The notes below the pieces were generated by a model. It did not search any database. It was given only the letters and a program-made list of their open reading frames with translations, and had not been told where the DNA came from. From positions 3,329,184 to 3,393,183 of the forward strand of contig NZ_KB892705.1 of assembly GCF_000373905.1 (NCBI RefSeq): 64,000 bases of DNA, written 5' to 3'. Position numbers and translations under genes: made by a program. Below, piece by piece: positions 17,715-26,149 of the stretch; within the stretch, counting starts at the first letter, position 1; every line of letters begins with the position of its first letter. This stretch comes from Mycobacterium sp. 155 (GTDB lineage: Bacteria; Actinomycetota; Actinomycetes; Mycobacteriales; Mycobacteriaceae).

Positions 17715-18239
17715 TCAGCTGAACATATCGAAGGCGGCCCCACCATCGTCGTGGTGGTGGTCGTCGACCGCGGGGGCGGTCCAATCCGTACCCAAGTCGG
17801 TGTGGATAGGCGGGGCGTCGTCGATGACGCTGTCGCTGAGCTGCAACGACGAATCGTCCAGCGGCGGCGCGGTAAGCCCGGGATCGGTGAAGAAGCCGTC
17901 GACCGCGGCGGGCTCGACATGGTCGGGCTCGATGATCACCTGGTCGACGGTGTGCCCGGTGTCGGCAACGAAAGGTGTGTGGTCGCCGAAAGCGTCGAAC
18001 GCGGCCGTGGCCGCACCACTTGCCCAGACGTTTCCCGCAGGTTCGTCACCGAAGCCGTCGCCACCGGTCGGTGATGTCAGCGATTCGGACACCACCGGAA
18101 TGAGATTATTGACGTCGACGCTGGTCACGCCGATCAGATGGGCGTCGGAGATAGCTTGCGACGGGTCTGCGGCGTAACGCGCTGCGGCATCGGGATCGCG
18201 CACGAGTGCCATGACGAAGTCGAGCAGCGAATTTGCCAT
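17715..18239 (-). CDS. IniB-domain protein, Rv0340-like
   Basis: This 174-residue protein starts with the same short helical module as IniB (ANSLLDFVMALVRDPDAAAR and YAADPSQAISDAHL, residues 2-36). An acidic, low-complexity region rich in Asp, Thr, Ala and Pro follows, ending in DDHHHDDGGAAFDMFS. Size and position, next to iniB and ahead of it in the same direction, match Rv0340 of M. tuberculosis. The ATG at 18239 has AAGGAAGG 5 nt upstream, so the longer ORF start at 18341 is rejected. A strong terminator follows. Its promoter region is shared with the divergent Hsp70-iniR pair and carries the same boxes as iniB, implying co-regulation. Function unknown. Confidence 0.8.
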   Translation of the reverse strand: MANSLLDFVMALVRDPDAAARYAADPSQAISDAHLIGVTSVDVNNLIPVVSESLTSPTGGDGFGDEPAGNVWASGAATAAFDAFGDHTPFVADTGHTVDQVIIEPDHVEPAAVDGFFTDPGLTAPPLDDSSLQLSDSVIDDAPPIHTDLGTDWTAPAVDDHHHDDGGAAFDMFS

Positions 18240-18467
18240 AGCACCTTCCTTACTGTCTTGTGACCATCTCGGGCCTGTCTCGTGACGGCTGTCATCGATG
18301 CTATCCACCAGTGACGCCACAGGGATCGGTGTCCAACCCACCCTCTCGGCGCCCTGATTAGGGGCTCGATCATTAGGGGATTCCCGCCACTAGGGGATCA
18401 ATGCTCAATGCCGGGGGTGGGAGCCGCTATCGTGGGGACCGCCCAGACAACACAGGAGTGACGCCTG
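18240..18467. promoter_or_regulatory. Divergent promoter region with three AGGGG boxes (18358-18399)
   Basis: TTAGGGGCT (18358-18366), TTAGGGGAT (18373-18381) and CTAGGGGATC (18390-18399) are spaced 15 and 17 bp apart in the same orientation. They lie between the Rv0340-like gene (minus) and the Hsp70-like/iniR genes (plus), about 70 bp from the Hsp70 start. The same box occurs in the iniB promoter region. If IniR binds here, the regulator controls its own transcription (inference). Confidence 0.65.
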
Positions 18468-20324
18468 ATGACCGACGCACTGGGGTTGTCGATCGGGACA
18501 ACCAATCTGGTGGCCGCCCGCGTGGGCCGTCCGCCGGTGCTACGCCGCTCGATTCTCACCCTGTTCGCCGACCGCGCCCCCGAGGTCGGCGAATACGCCG
18601 GCCAGGGCCTGCCACTGACCGGCTTCGTCGAGCGGACCGGTGATCCGGTGCCGATCGTGGCCGCCGACGGTTCACAGCATCGCGGCGAGCTTGCCCTGGC
18701 TGAAGCCCTGGATGTGATCGCCCGTGCGGCCGGTGGAGGTTCACCGGTCACCGTGGCGGTCCCGGCGTACTGGGGCCCGGCTGCCGTCGGCGCGCTGCGC
18801 GGCGCTTTGCGTGGGAAGCCCGCTTTGGCACCCGCTGGTGTTCCAGCGGAGCTGGTCCCGGATTCCGTGGCCGCGCTGGCGGCGTTACGCGCCAACCCCG
18901 GCTTGCCCGGCGAAGGTGTCGTGGTGCTGTGCGATCTCGGTGGCAGCGGCACCAGCCTGACGCTGGCCGACGCCGGCGCGGGCCTGGCCACCATCGGCCA
19001 GACCGTGCGCTATCCGGACTTCTCGGGCGATCAGGTGGATCAGGCCCTGCTCAACCACGTTCTCAACGGTGTCGCGGCGGCCGGCAATGCCGATCCTGCC
19101 GGGACGGCGGCAGTCGGATCGCTGGCCCGGCTCCGCTCCGAATGCCGTCAGGCCAAGGAACGGTTGTCCGCCGACACTGTCGCCGTCATCCCGACCGAGC
19201 TGCCCGGGTTCAGCTCGGATGTCCGGGTGACCCGCTCCGAGCTTGAGCAGCTCATCGCCGAGCCACTGGCAGGCCTGCTCAATACCATCCAAGATATGTT
19301 GCAGCGCAACAACATTGCACTATCCAGCGTGGCAGCGGTGGCGACGGTCGGCGGCACCGCTGCCATACCGCTGGTGACTCAGCGCCTGTCGGAGCAACTG
19401 CGCGTGCCCGTGGTCACCACGCCACAGCCGCAGCTCGCAGCCGCTGTCGGCGCCGCCCTGCTCGCCGACACCATCGCCGATGCGGGCGCTGCCACCGGCA
19501 TGGCCCCCGGGATCGTCGCACCCGACGCGCCGACCGGCCTGGCGCCCGGGATCAACCCCGCAGACGCCCCGACCGGTATGGCTCCCGGCGCGTGGGCTGC
19601 CGGCGAATCCGTTTCCGACGGTGCCGCATCCGCGACATTTCGCTCGCTCGCGTGGTCGCAGGACGACGACGCTCCCGGCAACGAACCGGTGCCCTACGCC
19701 GGGGGCGAATACAACCACACCTACGAGAGCGGCGCGGCGGGTCCGACGTCAGCCCGCCCACAGATGGCGTTCGCCCACGAAGAGTCGTTCGACGCCGAGC
19801 CAGGGCCGCTGCCCTGGTACAAGCGGCCGGTGATTCTGTTCGGGGCCGCCGCGGCCGCGGTCCTGCTGGCAGCAGGAGGTCTCGCGGTGACACTGACCGG
19901 CACCAGCAGCGATTCGACGCCGGTGACCGAGACCAGCACGACAGTCTCGATGCTGCCACCGGTCACGACGGTCACCGCCGGCCCGGACGGTCAAGACACC
20001 ACCACCGTCATCACCCCGACAACCGTGATCACGCAGACGCATACGTATACGCCGACGGACACCCCCACATCGGACACCACGACGAGCGATCAGCCGACCA
20101 CCACAGAACCGACCACAACCACGACGACGAGCACCACCACAACCACCACGACGACGACCAGCCCGACCACCACCGCGACAACTGCAACGACCACGTCGGC
20201 GCCACCGACCACCACTGAAACGCCGACCACCACTCACAGCCGCCCAACCTGGACTTTCCCGACAAGGCCGACCGTCCCGGCACCGGGAGGAGACGGCGGC
20301 GGCGCGGGCGACGGCGGCGCTTAG
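18468..20324 (+). CDS. Membrane-anchored Hsp70-like protein with Thr-rich tail, in tandem with iniR
   Basis: In this 618-residue protein, the Hsp70-like ATPase fold spans residues ~1-330: LGLSIGTTNLVAARVG with Ser in place of the DnaK catalytic Asp, VPAYWGPAAVG, CDLGGSGTSLTLADA and VATVGGTAAIPLVTQRLSEQ. Linker repeats (APTGMAPG/DAPTGLAPG) lead to PWYKRP and a transmembrane helix near 453-475. A ~140-residue Thr/Pro-rich tail ends in a Gly-rich stretch. There is no substrate-binding domain. AGGAG lies 9 nt before the ATG. The IniR gene begins 6 bp after its stop, so the two are one transcription unit. It may sense envelope state and influence IniR, but that is inference from position. Confidence 0.78.
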   Translation: MTDALGLSIGTTNLVAARVGRPPVLRRSILTLFADRAPEVGEYAGQGLPLTGFVERTGDPVPIVAADGSQHRGELALAEALDVIARAAGGGSPVTVAVPAYWGPAAVGALRGALRGKPALAPAGVPAELVPDSVAALAALRANPGLPGEGVVVLCDLGGSGTSLTLADAGAGLATIGQTVRYPDFSGDQVDQALLNHVLNGVAAAGNADPAGTAAVGSLARLRSECRQAKERLSADTVAVIPTELPGFSSDVRVTRSELEQLIAEPLAGLLNTIQDMLQRNNIALSSVAAVATVGGTAAIPLVTQRLSEQLRVPVVTTPQPQLAAAVGAALLADTIADAGAATGMAPGIVAPDAPTGLAPGINPADAPTGMAPGAWAAGESVSDGAASATFRSLAWSQDDDAPGNEPVPYAGGEYNHTYESGAAGPTSARPQMAFAHEESFDAEPGPLPWYKRPVILFGAAAAAVLLAAGGLAVTLTGTSSDSTPVTETSTTVSMLPPVTTVTAGPDGQDTTTVITPTTVITQTHTYTPTDTPTSDTTTSDQPTTTEPTTTTTTSTTTTTTTTTSPTTTATTATTTSAPPTTTETPTTTHSRPTWTFPTRPTVPAPGGDGGGAGDGGA

Positions 20325-20330
20325 CCAGTC

Positions 20331-22832
20331 ATGTCCCTCCCGGCGCCGGACACCGGCATGGACCTGCCGCCGGCTGCCCGCGACGCCGTAGCGGCAGTGG
20401 TCTCCGCGCCGACCCGACCGGCAAAGCTGTTGGTAACCGGTGGGATCGGGACAGGTAAGACCTCGGTGCTCACCGCGGTGCGCAGCGCACTACGTGACGC
20501 CGGCCGGCTGGTACTGACCCGGCCGCCCCGCCCCGGCGATGCTGTCGACGCCGCATACGTGGTCGACGATGCGCAGCTGCTCGGCGACGAGGAACTCGCC
20601 GAGTTCTCCGAGCACATCACCGATCCAGCGGCGACGGTGGTCGTGGCGACCGCACCGCTGGTGCACCGGCCGGCACTGCGCGCCCTGGCCACCGCACTGC
20701 AGCGGGAAAGTCCGGCGGTGTTCCTGGGCTCGCTCCCGGTCGCCGAGGTCAATCGCATCCTCACCAACGCGCTCGGCGTGCCCGCGTCGGCCGAAACCGT
20801 CAGATCGGTCCTGACTGCGACGGCCGGTCTGCCGTTTCTGGTGACCACGGCCGCGCAGTCGACGATCCCGCCGGATCAGTCTGCGCAGTTCACCCTGATA
20901 GACCGGTTATGCCGCATCGACGAACACACCCGCGACACCCTGCTCATCACGTCGTTGAGTCAGGGGCTTGGCCCCGATGATGTGGCCGCGGCGTTGCACT
21001 GCAGCGGCGAAGAGGCCGTGGACCTGGTCGACCGGGCCCGCGCGAGTGGCCTGGTTGAGCCGTCGTATGACCGCCGGTTCGTGCGGCTGGTGCACGAGTG
21101 CCTGGCCCAGATCGCCGGCGCCGCACGTCATCACGAGATCGAGACGTCCCTGCTGAACTCGCAACTGGAGATGTCGACGCTGTCTGCCGATCTTGCCGTG
21201 CAACTGGCCGAGCACGGTTTGCGCGACGACCGGTTGGCCGATGCGCTGATCGAGCGCGCGGTCCGCGTGCACGGCCGCCCAGCTCGCGCGGCGGCGCTGT
21301 ACCGGGCTGCCGCAAAGGCCGGATCCATCTCCGGCAACACCCGGCTCGCGGACGCACTGGCGCTTACGGGTGACTGTTCCACGGCTGGCCGGATGGCCGA
21401 TGAACTGCTGGAGTCCGACGACGCCCCGCAGCGCGCCGCAGCCGTTCGGATCGCCGCCAGCATCGCCGCCCACGACGGCAACGCCGCCGCGGCGGCCGAC
21501 CTGTTTCGATGGCTGGGACCGTATCCGGATGCCGCGGTGAGCGCGGCTGGTGTCATCGTCGGGGTCGCCGCGGGTGATCTCACCGCAGCGCGCGAAGCAC
21601 TGATCATCGAGCGCACCGGCCCGCCCACCGCCGCAGCCCGCGCAGCCCACAGCCTGGCAGATGGGGTGTTGTCGTCGCTGGATCAGCCGTTTCCGGCCAC
21701 GGTCGCCCGGCTCGGACAGGCCCTCGCGAGCGAACACCACGCCGGTGCCGTCGCTCCGGACACCCCGTCGGCGCTGGTCACACTGGTAGCTCTGCACGGC
21801 GGCGATCCCGTGCGGGCCCGCAGCGTGATCGGCCGGGCAGTCCGCACGGAGGGCACCGACGAAGTGTCCTTCACGGTCCATCGGCATCGGCTGCTGCAGG
21901 GCTGGGTGCGGATGCAGGACGGCCAGCTCGGGGCGGCCACCGCCGATGCGGCCGCCGCAGACCACGGGCTGCACCGACGGGATGCCCTGTGGGCCGCCGC
22001 GCTGCGCACCGCCGTCGCGCGCCGCGCCGGGGACAGCGGCGCCGTCCAACAGCACTGGTATGCAGCCATGGAGGTGCTGGCCGAGTACTCCGTCGACCTG
22101 TTCTCCCTGCTCCCGCTCGGCGAACTGTGGGTGGCCGGCGCCAGGATGCGTCAGGTCGACCGAATGCAGCACGCCCTCTCACAAGCCTTCGACCTGCTGG
22201 AATCGTTGGGCAATCCGGTGCTGTGGTCAGTACCGCTGCACTGGGCCGGCGTGCACGCCGGGATCCTGGCCGGCTCTCCGGCCGCGGTGGCCCCGCATGG
22301 GCAGGCGCTGACCGCGGCGGCCGGCCAGAGCACGTTCGCCCGGGCCCTGGCTCATGCGGGCCGCACCTGGCTTCGTGTGCTGGCCAACCAGGTCGACACC
22401 GACGAGGTCACCGTGGCCGCACGCGCATTGGCGCAATATGGCCTGACCTGGGACGGCACCCGGCTGGCGAGCCAGGCCGCGCTGCACACACCCGACGCCC
22501 GGGTATCGCAAGCGATGCTGCAGCTGGCCCGCGATCTCAAACAGGGCAGCGCGGTCGATGAGACACCACTACCGGAATTGGCGGCCGCCACGAGCGCTGC
22601 GTCGCCGGCGGCCCAGCGCGGGCCGAGCGCTGCCGCGCGGTTATCCGATCGGGAACGCGAAGTCGCCGAGTTGCTCCTGCTCGGCATGCCGTACCGCGAC
22701 ATCGGCAGTCAATTGTTCATTTCGGCAAAGACCGTCGAGCATCACGTGGCACGGATCCGGCGGCGACTCGGCGCCGAATCACGCTCGGAGATGCTGTCGA
22801 TGTTGCGAGCAATGCTGGCCGTGCAGAACTGA
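20331..22832 (+). CDS. iniR: LuxR-family ATPase regulator, IniR-like (Rv0339c type)
   Basis: This large 833-residue regulator has an N-terminal AAA/STAND-type ATPase, with Walker A GGIGTGKTSVL at ~37-47 and Walker B-like AAYVVDDAQLL at ~75-85. A long all-helical middle (~250-740) reads like tandem helical repeats. A C-terminal LuxR helix-turn-helix contains LSDREREVAELLLLGMPYRD and ISAKTVEHHVARIRRRLG (~770-828). Length and context match Rv0339c (832 residues), reported as the transcriptional activator of iniBAC. It lies 6 bp after the Hsp70-like gene and is transcribed away from iniBAC. The AGGGG boxes at iniB and at its own promoter are its likely targets. Confidence 0.85.
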   Translation: MSLPAPDTGMDLPPAARDAVAAVVSAPTRPAKLLVTGGIGTGKTSVLTAVRSALRDAGRLVLTRPPRPGDAVDAAYVVDDAQLLGDEELAEFSEHITDPAATVVVATAPLVHRPALRALATALQRESPAVFLGSLPVAEVNRILTNALGVPASAETVRSVLTATAGLPFLVTTAAQSTIPPDQSAQFTLIDRLCRIDEHTRDTLLITSLSQGLGPDDVAAALHCSGEEAVDLVDRARASGLVEPSYDRRFVRLVHECLAQIAGAARHHEIETSLLNSQLEMSTLSADLAVQLAEHGLRDDRLADALIERAVRVHGRPARAAALYRAAAKAGSISGNTRLADALALTGDCSTAGRMADELLESDDAPQRAAAVRIAASIAAHDGNAAAAADLFRWLGPYPDAAVSAAGVIVGVAAGDLTAAREALIIERTGPPTAAARAAHSLADGVLSSLDQPFPATVARLGQALASEHHAGAVAPDTPSALVTLVALHGGDPVRARSVIGRAVRTEGTDEVSFTVHRHRLLQGWVRMQDGQLGAATADAAAADHGLHRRDALWAAALRTAVARRAGDSGAVQQHWYAAMEVLAEYSVDLFSLLPLGELWVAGARMRQVDRMQHALSQAFDLLESLGNPVLWSVPLHWAGVHAGILAGSPAAVAPHGQALTAAAGQSTFARALAHAGRTWLRVLANQVDTDEVTVAARALAQYGLTWDGTRLASQAALHTPDARVSQAMLQLARDLKQGSAVDETPLPELAAATSAASPAAQRGPSAAARLSDREREVAELLLLGMPYRDIGSQLFISAKTVEHHVARIRRRLGAESRSEMLSMLRAMLAVQN

Positions 22833-23051
22833 CAACTCCGGCCGATATCTCAAAACACAGCCGATATTCGGTCCCAGCGAGGAAAAATCACGACGGATAT
22901 CACGGCACCTGTGACGAGCGTCGCAGTCGGCTACCAGGGAATCACAAGTATTTCCACAGCCGGAACCCAAGAGGTCGCGAAAGGGAGTTAGGACAGCCTT
23001 GGTAGCGGTGATTCCGTAATAGATGTCACTATAAGCAGGCACTGAGCTTAA

Positions 23052-23091
23052 GTTACCGGTCGGTAACATGGATTAGTTACCGACCAGTAAC
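23052..23091. promoter_or_regulatory. Two tandem palindromic operator-like sites ahead of the Fe-S oxidoreductase gene
   Basis: GTTACC-GGTC-GGTAAC (23052-23067) is an exact inverted repeat with a 4-bp centre. Nearly the same site (GTTACC-GACC-AGTAAC) recurs at 23076-23091, with centres 24 bp apart. They end 21 bp before the TTG start. The arrangement is typical of a TetR-type repressor operator overlapping a promoter; the cognate protein is not identifiable in the window. The rest of the gap (22833-23051) shows no gene. Confidence 0.6.
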
Positions 23092-23112
23092 CATGGACCT
23101 GGGAGGCACCCG

Positions 23113-26028
23113 TTGGAAAACAGCCTGGAGCACATACTCACGACGGGCCGGTTGATCGTTGGATTGGTGGCGACTGCCATCGTCTTGGTATTTGCTGTCA
23201 AGCGCATCATGTGGCTGACCAAGCTGATCAGCTCCGGGCAGAAGGTCGGTGACGAACGCGGCCGCAAGGACCATCTGGTTCAGCGCTTCCTGAACCAGAA
23301 CAAGGAAGTCTTCGCCCAGTCGAAGCTCCTGAAATGGTCGATCCCCGGCATCGCGCACTTCTTCACGATGTGGGGCTTCTTCGTCCTCGCTACGGTGTAC
23401 CTCGAGGCCTTCGGGGTGCTGGTCGACCCCGAGTTCCACATCCCGATCATCGGCCGCTGGCCCGTGCTGGGCTTCCTGCAGGACTTCTTCGCCGTCGCAG
23501 TGCTGGCCGGCATCATCGTCTTCGCGATCATCCGTATCAACAAGAACCCCGAGAAGGTGGGTCGCGGATCCCGGTTCTACGGCTCGCACAACGGCGGCGC
23601 CTGGACCATCCTGTACATGATCTTCCTGGTCATCCTGACCTATGCGGTGTTCCGAGGCGCCGCGGTGAACGTGCTCAACTACGAGGGGCGCGCCGCCTTC
23701 CCGTATCAGTCCGGTGCGTTCTTCTCCGACGCGATGGCTGCTCTGCTGGCCCCGCTGGGACACACCGCCAACGTGTGGCTGGAGACCCTGGCACTGATGG
23801 CCCACATCGGCGTCATGCTGGCCTTCCTGCTGATCGTGCTGCACTCCAAGCACCTGCACATCGGCCTGGCCCCCATCAACGTCACGTTCAAGCGCCTGCC
23901 CAACGGCCTCGGCCCGCTGCTGCCGATGGAGTACAAGGGCGAGAAGATCGACTTCGACGATCCCGCCGAGGACGCGGTGTTCGGCAAGGGCCGCATCGAG
24001 GACTTCACCTGGAAGGGCAACCTCGACATGGCGACCTGCACCGAGTGCGGTCGGTGCCAGTCGCAGTGCCCGGCCTGGAACACCGGCAAGCCGCTGTCGC
24101 CCAAGCTCCTGATCATGAACCTGCGCGATCACCTGTTCGCCAAGGCCCCGTACATCATCGAGGGCAAGCCGATGCCCGAGGAAGGCTCGGTCGACTTCGC
24201 CACGCTGGACCACAGCGCGCTTCGGCACGGTGTGCCCGAGGACGGCTTCGAACGTGTCATGGGATCCGGTCCCGAGCAGGCGCTGCGCCCGTTGGTCGGC
24301 ACCCTTGAGCAGGGCGGTGTGATCGACCCCGACGTGCTGTGGTCCTGCACCAACTGCGGCGCCTGCGTCGAGCAGTGCCCGGTGGATATCGAGCACATCG
24401 ACCACATCGTCGACATGCGCCGCTACCAGGTCATGGTCGAGTCGGAGTTCCCCGGTGAGCTCGGCGTGCTGTTCAAGAACCTGGAGAACAAGGGCAACCC
24501 CTGGGGCCAGAACGCCAAGGACCGCACCAACTGGATCGACGAACTCGATTTCGACGTCCCGGTCTACGGTCAGGACGTCGACAGCTTCGACGGATTCGAG
24601 TACCTGTTCTGGGTCGGCTGCGCCGGCGCTTATGAGGACCGCGCGAAGAAGACCACCAAGGCCGTCGCCGAGCTGCTCGCCGCCGCGGGCGTCAAGTTCG
24701 TGGTGCTGGGCACCGGCGAGACCTGTACCGGTGACTCCGCCCGACGGGCCGGCAATGAGTTCCTGTTCCAACAGCTGGCCGGGCAGAACGTGGAGACCAT
24801 CAACGAGCTGTTCGAGGGTGTCGAGACGGTCGACCGCAAGATCGTGGTGACCTGTCCGCACTGCTTCAACACAATCGGCCGCGAGTACCCGCAGCTCGGC
24901 GCCAACTACACCGTGCTGCATCACACGCAGCTGCTCAACCGCCTGGTCCGGGACAGGAAGCTGGTTCCGGTGTCGCCGGTGGGTCAGGACGTCACCTACC
25001 ACGATCCGTGCTTCCTGGGCCGGCACAACAAGGAGTACGCCGCGCCTCGTGAGCTGATCGGAGCGGCCGGGGCCAAACTCACCGAGATGCCGCGTCACGC
25101 CGACCGTGGCCTGTGCTGTGGTGCCGGTGGTGCGCGGATGTGGATGGAAGAGCACATCGGCAAGCGCGTCAACCAGGAGCGCACCGAGGAGGCACTCGAC
25201 ACAGGCGCCTCTGCGATCGCCACCGGATGCCCGTTCTGCCGCGTGATGCTCACCGACGGTGTCGATGAGGTAGCCGCCAACGCCGATCTGCCGAAGGCCG
25301 AGGTGCTCGACGTGGCCCAGCTGTTGCTGGCCTCGCTCGACAAGTCCGTCATCACCCTGCCCGAGAAGGGCACGGCGGCCAAGGAATCCGAGGCACGCGC
25401 GGCTGTTCGCGCCGAGGCCGAGGCCAAGGCAGAAGCTGCTGCGGCCGCGGCAGCACCGGTCGTCGAGGAAGTCGCAGTCGCCGCGGCACCTGCTGCGGCC
25501 ACCGCCGCGGAAGTCAAGCCCGTGACCGGCTTGGGCATGGGGGGCGCTGCCAAGCGTCCCGGCGCCAAGAAGGCCGCGCCTGCCGCGCAGGCATCGGCGG
25601 CACCGGCTGCCGCTGCCCCCGTTAAGGGTCTGGGCCTGGCCGGAGGCGCCAAGCGTCCGGGAGCCAAGAAGACCGCTGCTCCGGCGGCACCGGCAGCGCC
25701 CGCCGCTCCGGTGAAGGGTCTGGGCTTGGCTACGGGCGCCAAGCGTCCGGGAGCCAAGAAGACTGCTGCTCCGGCAGCCGCCGCTCCGGCACCTGTGGCC
25801 GCGGCACCGGCGGAGCCCGCCAAACCGGAACCGCCCGTGGTGGGTCTGGGCATCGCCACAGGCGCACGCCGTCCCGGCGCCAAGAAGGCCGCGCCGAGCA
25901 ACAACAACGCCGCTCCTGCTGCCCCGGCACCTGTGGCTGTAGCCGCGCCGGCGGAGCCGGCCAAGCCCGAACCGCCCGTGGTGGGGCTGGGCATCAAGCC
26001 GGGTACACGGCGCCCCGGTAAGCGCTAG
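23113..26028 (+). CDS. Membrane-bound heterodisulfide-reductase-like Fe-S oxidoreductase (Rv0338c type)
   Basis: This 971-residue protein begins with an N-terminal NarI/HdrE-like membrane part of ~5-6 helices (residues 10-240). Two 4Fe-4S motifs follow, CTECGRCQSQCP (~305) and CTNCGACVEQCP (~415), and then two cysteine-rich CCG-type domains (VGCAGAYE, CPHCFN, DPCFLGRHN, GLCCGAGGARM, GCPFCRVM). A Lys/Ala/Pro-rich tail carries five copies of V-x-GLG-x3-G-(A/T)-(K/R)RPG. The architecture resembles fused HdrD/GlpC-type oxidoreductases that pass electrons to or from the quinone pool. The M. tuberculosis homologue Rv0338c is about 90 residues shorter and, as I recall, essential. The start is TTG, supported by GGGAGG 7 nt upstream. 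Confidence 0.9.
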   Translation: MENSLEHILTTGRLIVGLVATAIVLVFAVKRIMWLTKLISSGQKVGDERGRKDHLVQRFLNQNKEVFAQSKLLKWSIPGIAHFFTMWGFFVLATVYLEAFGVLVDPEFHIPIIGRWPVLGFLQDFFAVAVLAGIIVFAIIRINKNPEKVGRGSRFYGSHNGGAWTILYMIFLVILTYAVFRGAAVNVLNYEGRAAFPYQSGAFFSDAMAALLAPLGHTANVWLETLALMAHIGVMLAFLLIVLHSKHLHIGLAPINVTFKRLPNGLGPLLPMEYKGEKIDFDDPAEDAVFGKGRIEDFTWKGNLDMATCTECGRCQSQCPAWNTGKPLSPKLLIMNLRDHLFAKAPYIIEGKPMPEEGSVDFATLDHSALRHGVPEDGFERVMGSGPEQALRPLVGTLEQGGVIDPDVLWSCTNCGACVEQCPVDIEHIDHIVDMRRYQVMVESEFPGELGVLFKNLENKGNPWGQNAKDRTNWIDELDFDVPVYGQDVDSFDGFEYLFWVGCAGAYEDRAKKTTKAVAELLAAAGVKFVVLGTGETCTGDSARRAGNEFLFQQLAGQNVETINELFEGVETVDRKIVVTCPHCFNTIGREYPQLGANYTVLHHTQLLNRLVRDRKLVPVSPVGQDVTYHDPCFLGRHNKEYAAPRELIGAAGAKLTEMPRHADRGLCCGAGGARMWMEEHIGKRVNQERTEEALDTGASAIATGCPFCRVMLTDGVDEVAANADLPKAEVLDVAQLLLASLDKSVITLPEKGTAAKESEARAAVRAEAEAKAEAAAAAAAPVVEEVAVAAAPAAATAAEVKPVTGLGMGGAAKRPGAKKAAPAAQASAAPAAAAPVKGLGLAGGAKRPGAKKTAAPAAPAAPAAPVKGLGLATGAKRPGAKKTAAPAAAAPAPVAAAPAEPAKPEPPVVGLGIATGARRPGAKKAAPSNNNAAPAAPAPVAVAAPAEPAKPEPPVVGLGIKPGTRRPGKR

Positions 26029-26037
26029 ATCGACACC

Positions 26038-26097
26038 GCCGATGGCCAGTTATGGCACATGTTCACCCTGAACTGTGTGCCTTGACTGGCCATCGGC
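26038..26097 (+). terminator. Long hairpin after the Fe-S oxidoreductase gene
   Basis: The outer arms (26038-26050 and 26085-26097) are perfect 13-bp complements, and an inner GGCAC/GTGCC pairing further closes the loop. It follows the stop by ~10 bp. GTTTCTGT comes next rather than a full T-tract, so termination is likely but may be partial, or the structure may work in both directions. Confidence 0.7.
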
Positions 26098-26149
26098 GTT
26101 TCTGTCGCCTGTACCGCAAATTGCAAAACAATTGGACGACGGTGAGACC

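Noticed and set aside
20040..20260. Dense ACC/ACG triplet repetition resembling a tandem repeat array
   Set aside because: It encodes the Thr-rich tail of the Hsp70-like protein; units are not regular enough to be a CRISPR or VNTR array, and no CRISPR spacers are present anywhere in the window.
23077..25155. 692-codon minus-strand ORF opposite the Fe-S oxidoreductase gene
   Set aside because: The opposite strand encodes well-preserved Fe-S motifs; the antisense product is low in hydrophobics and has no known motif.
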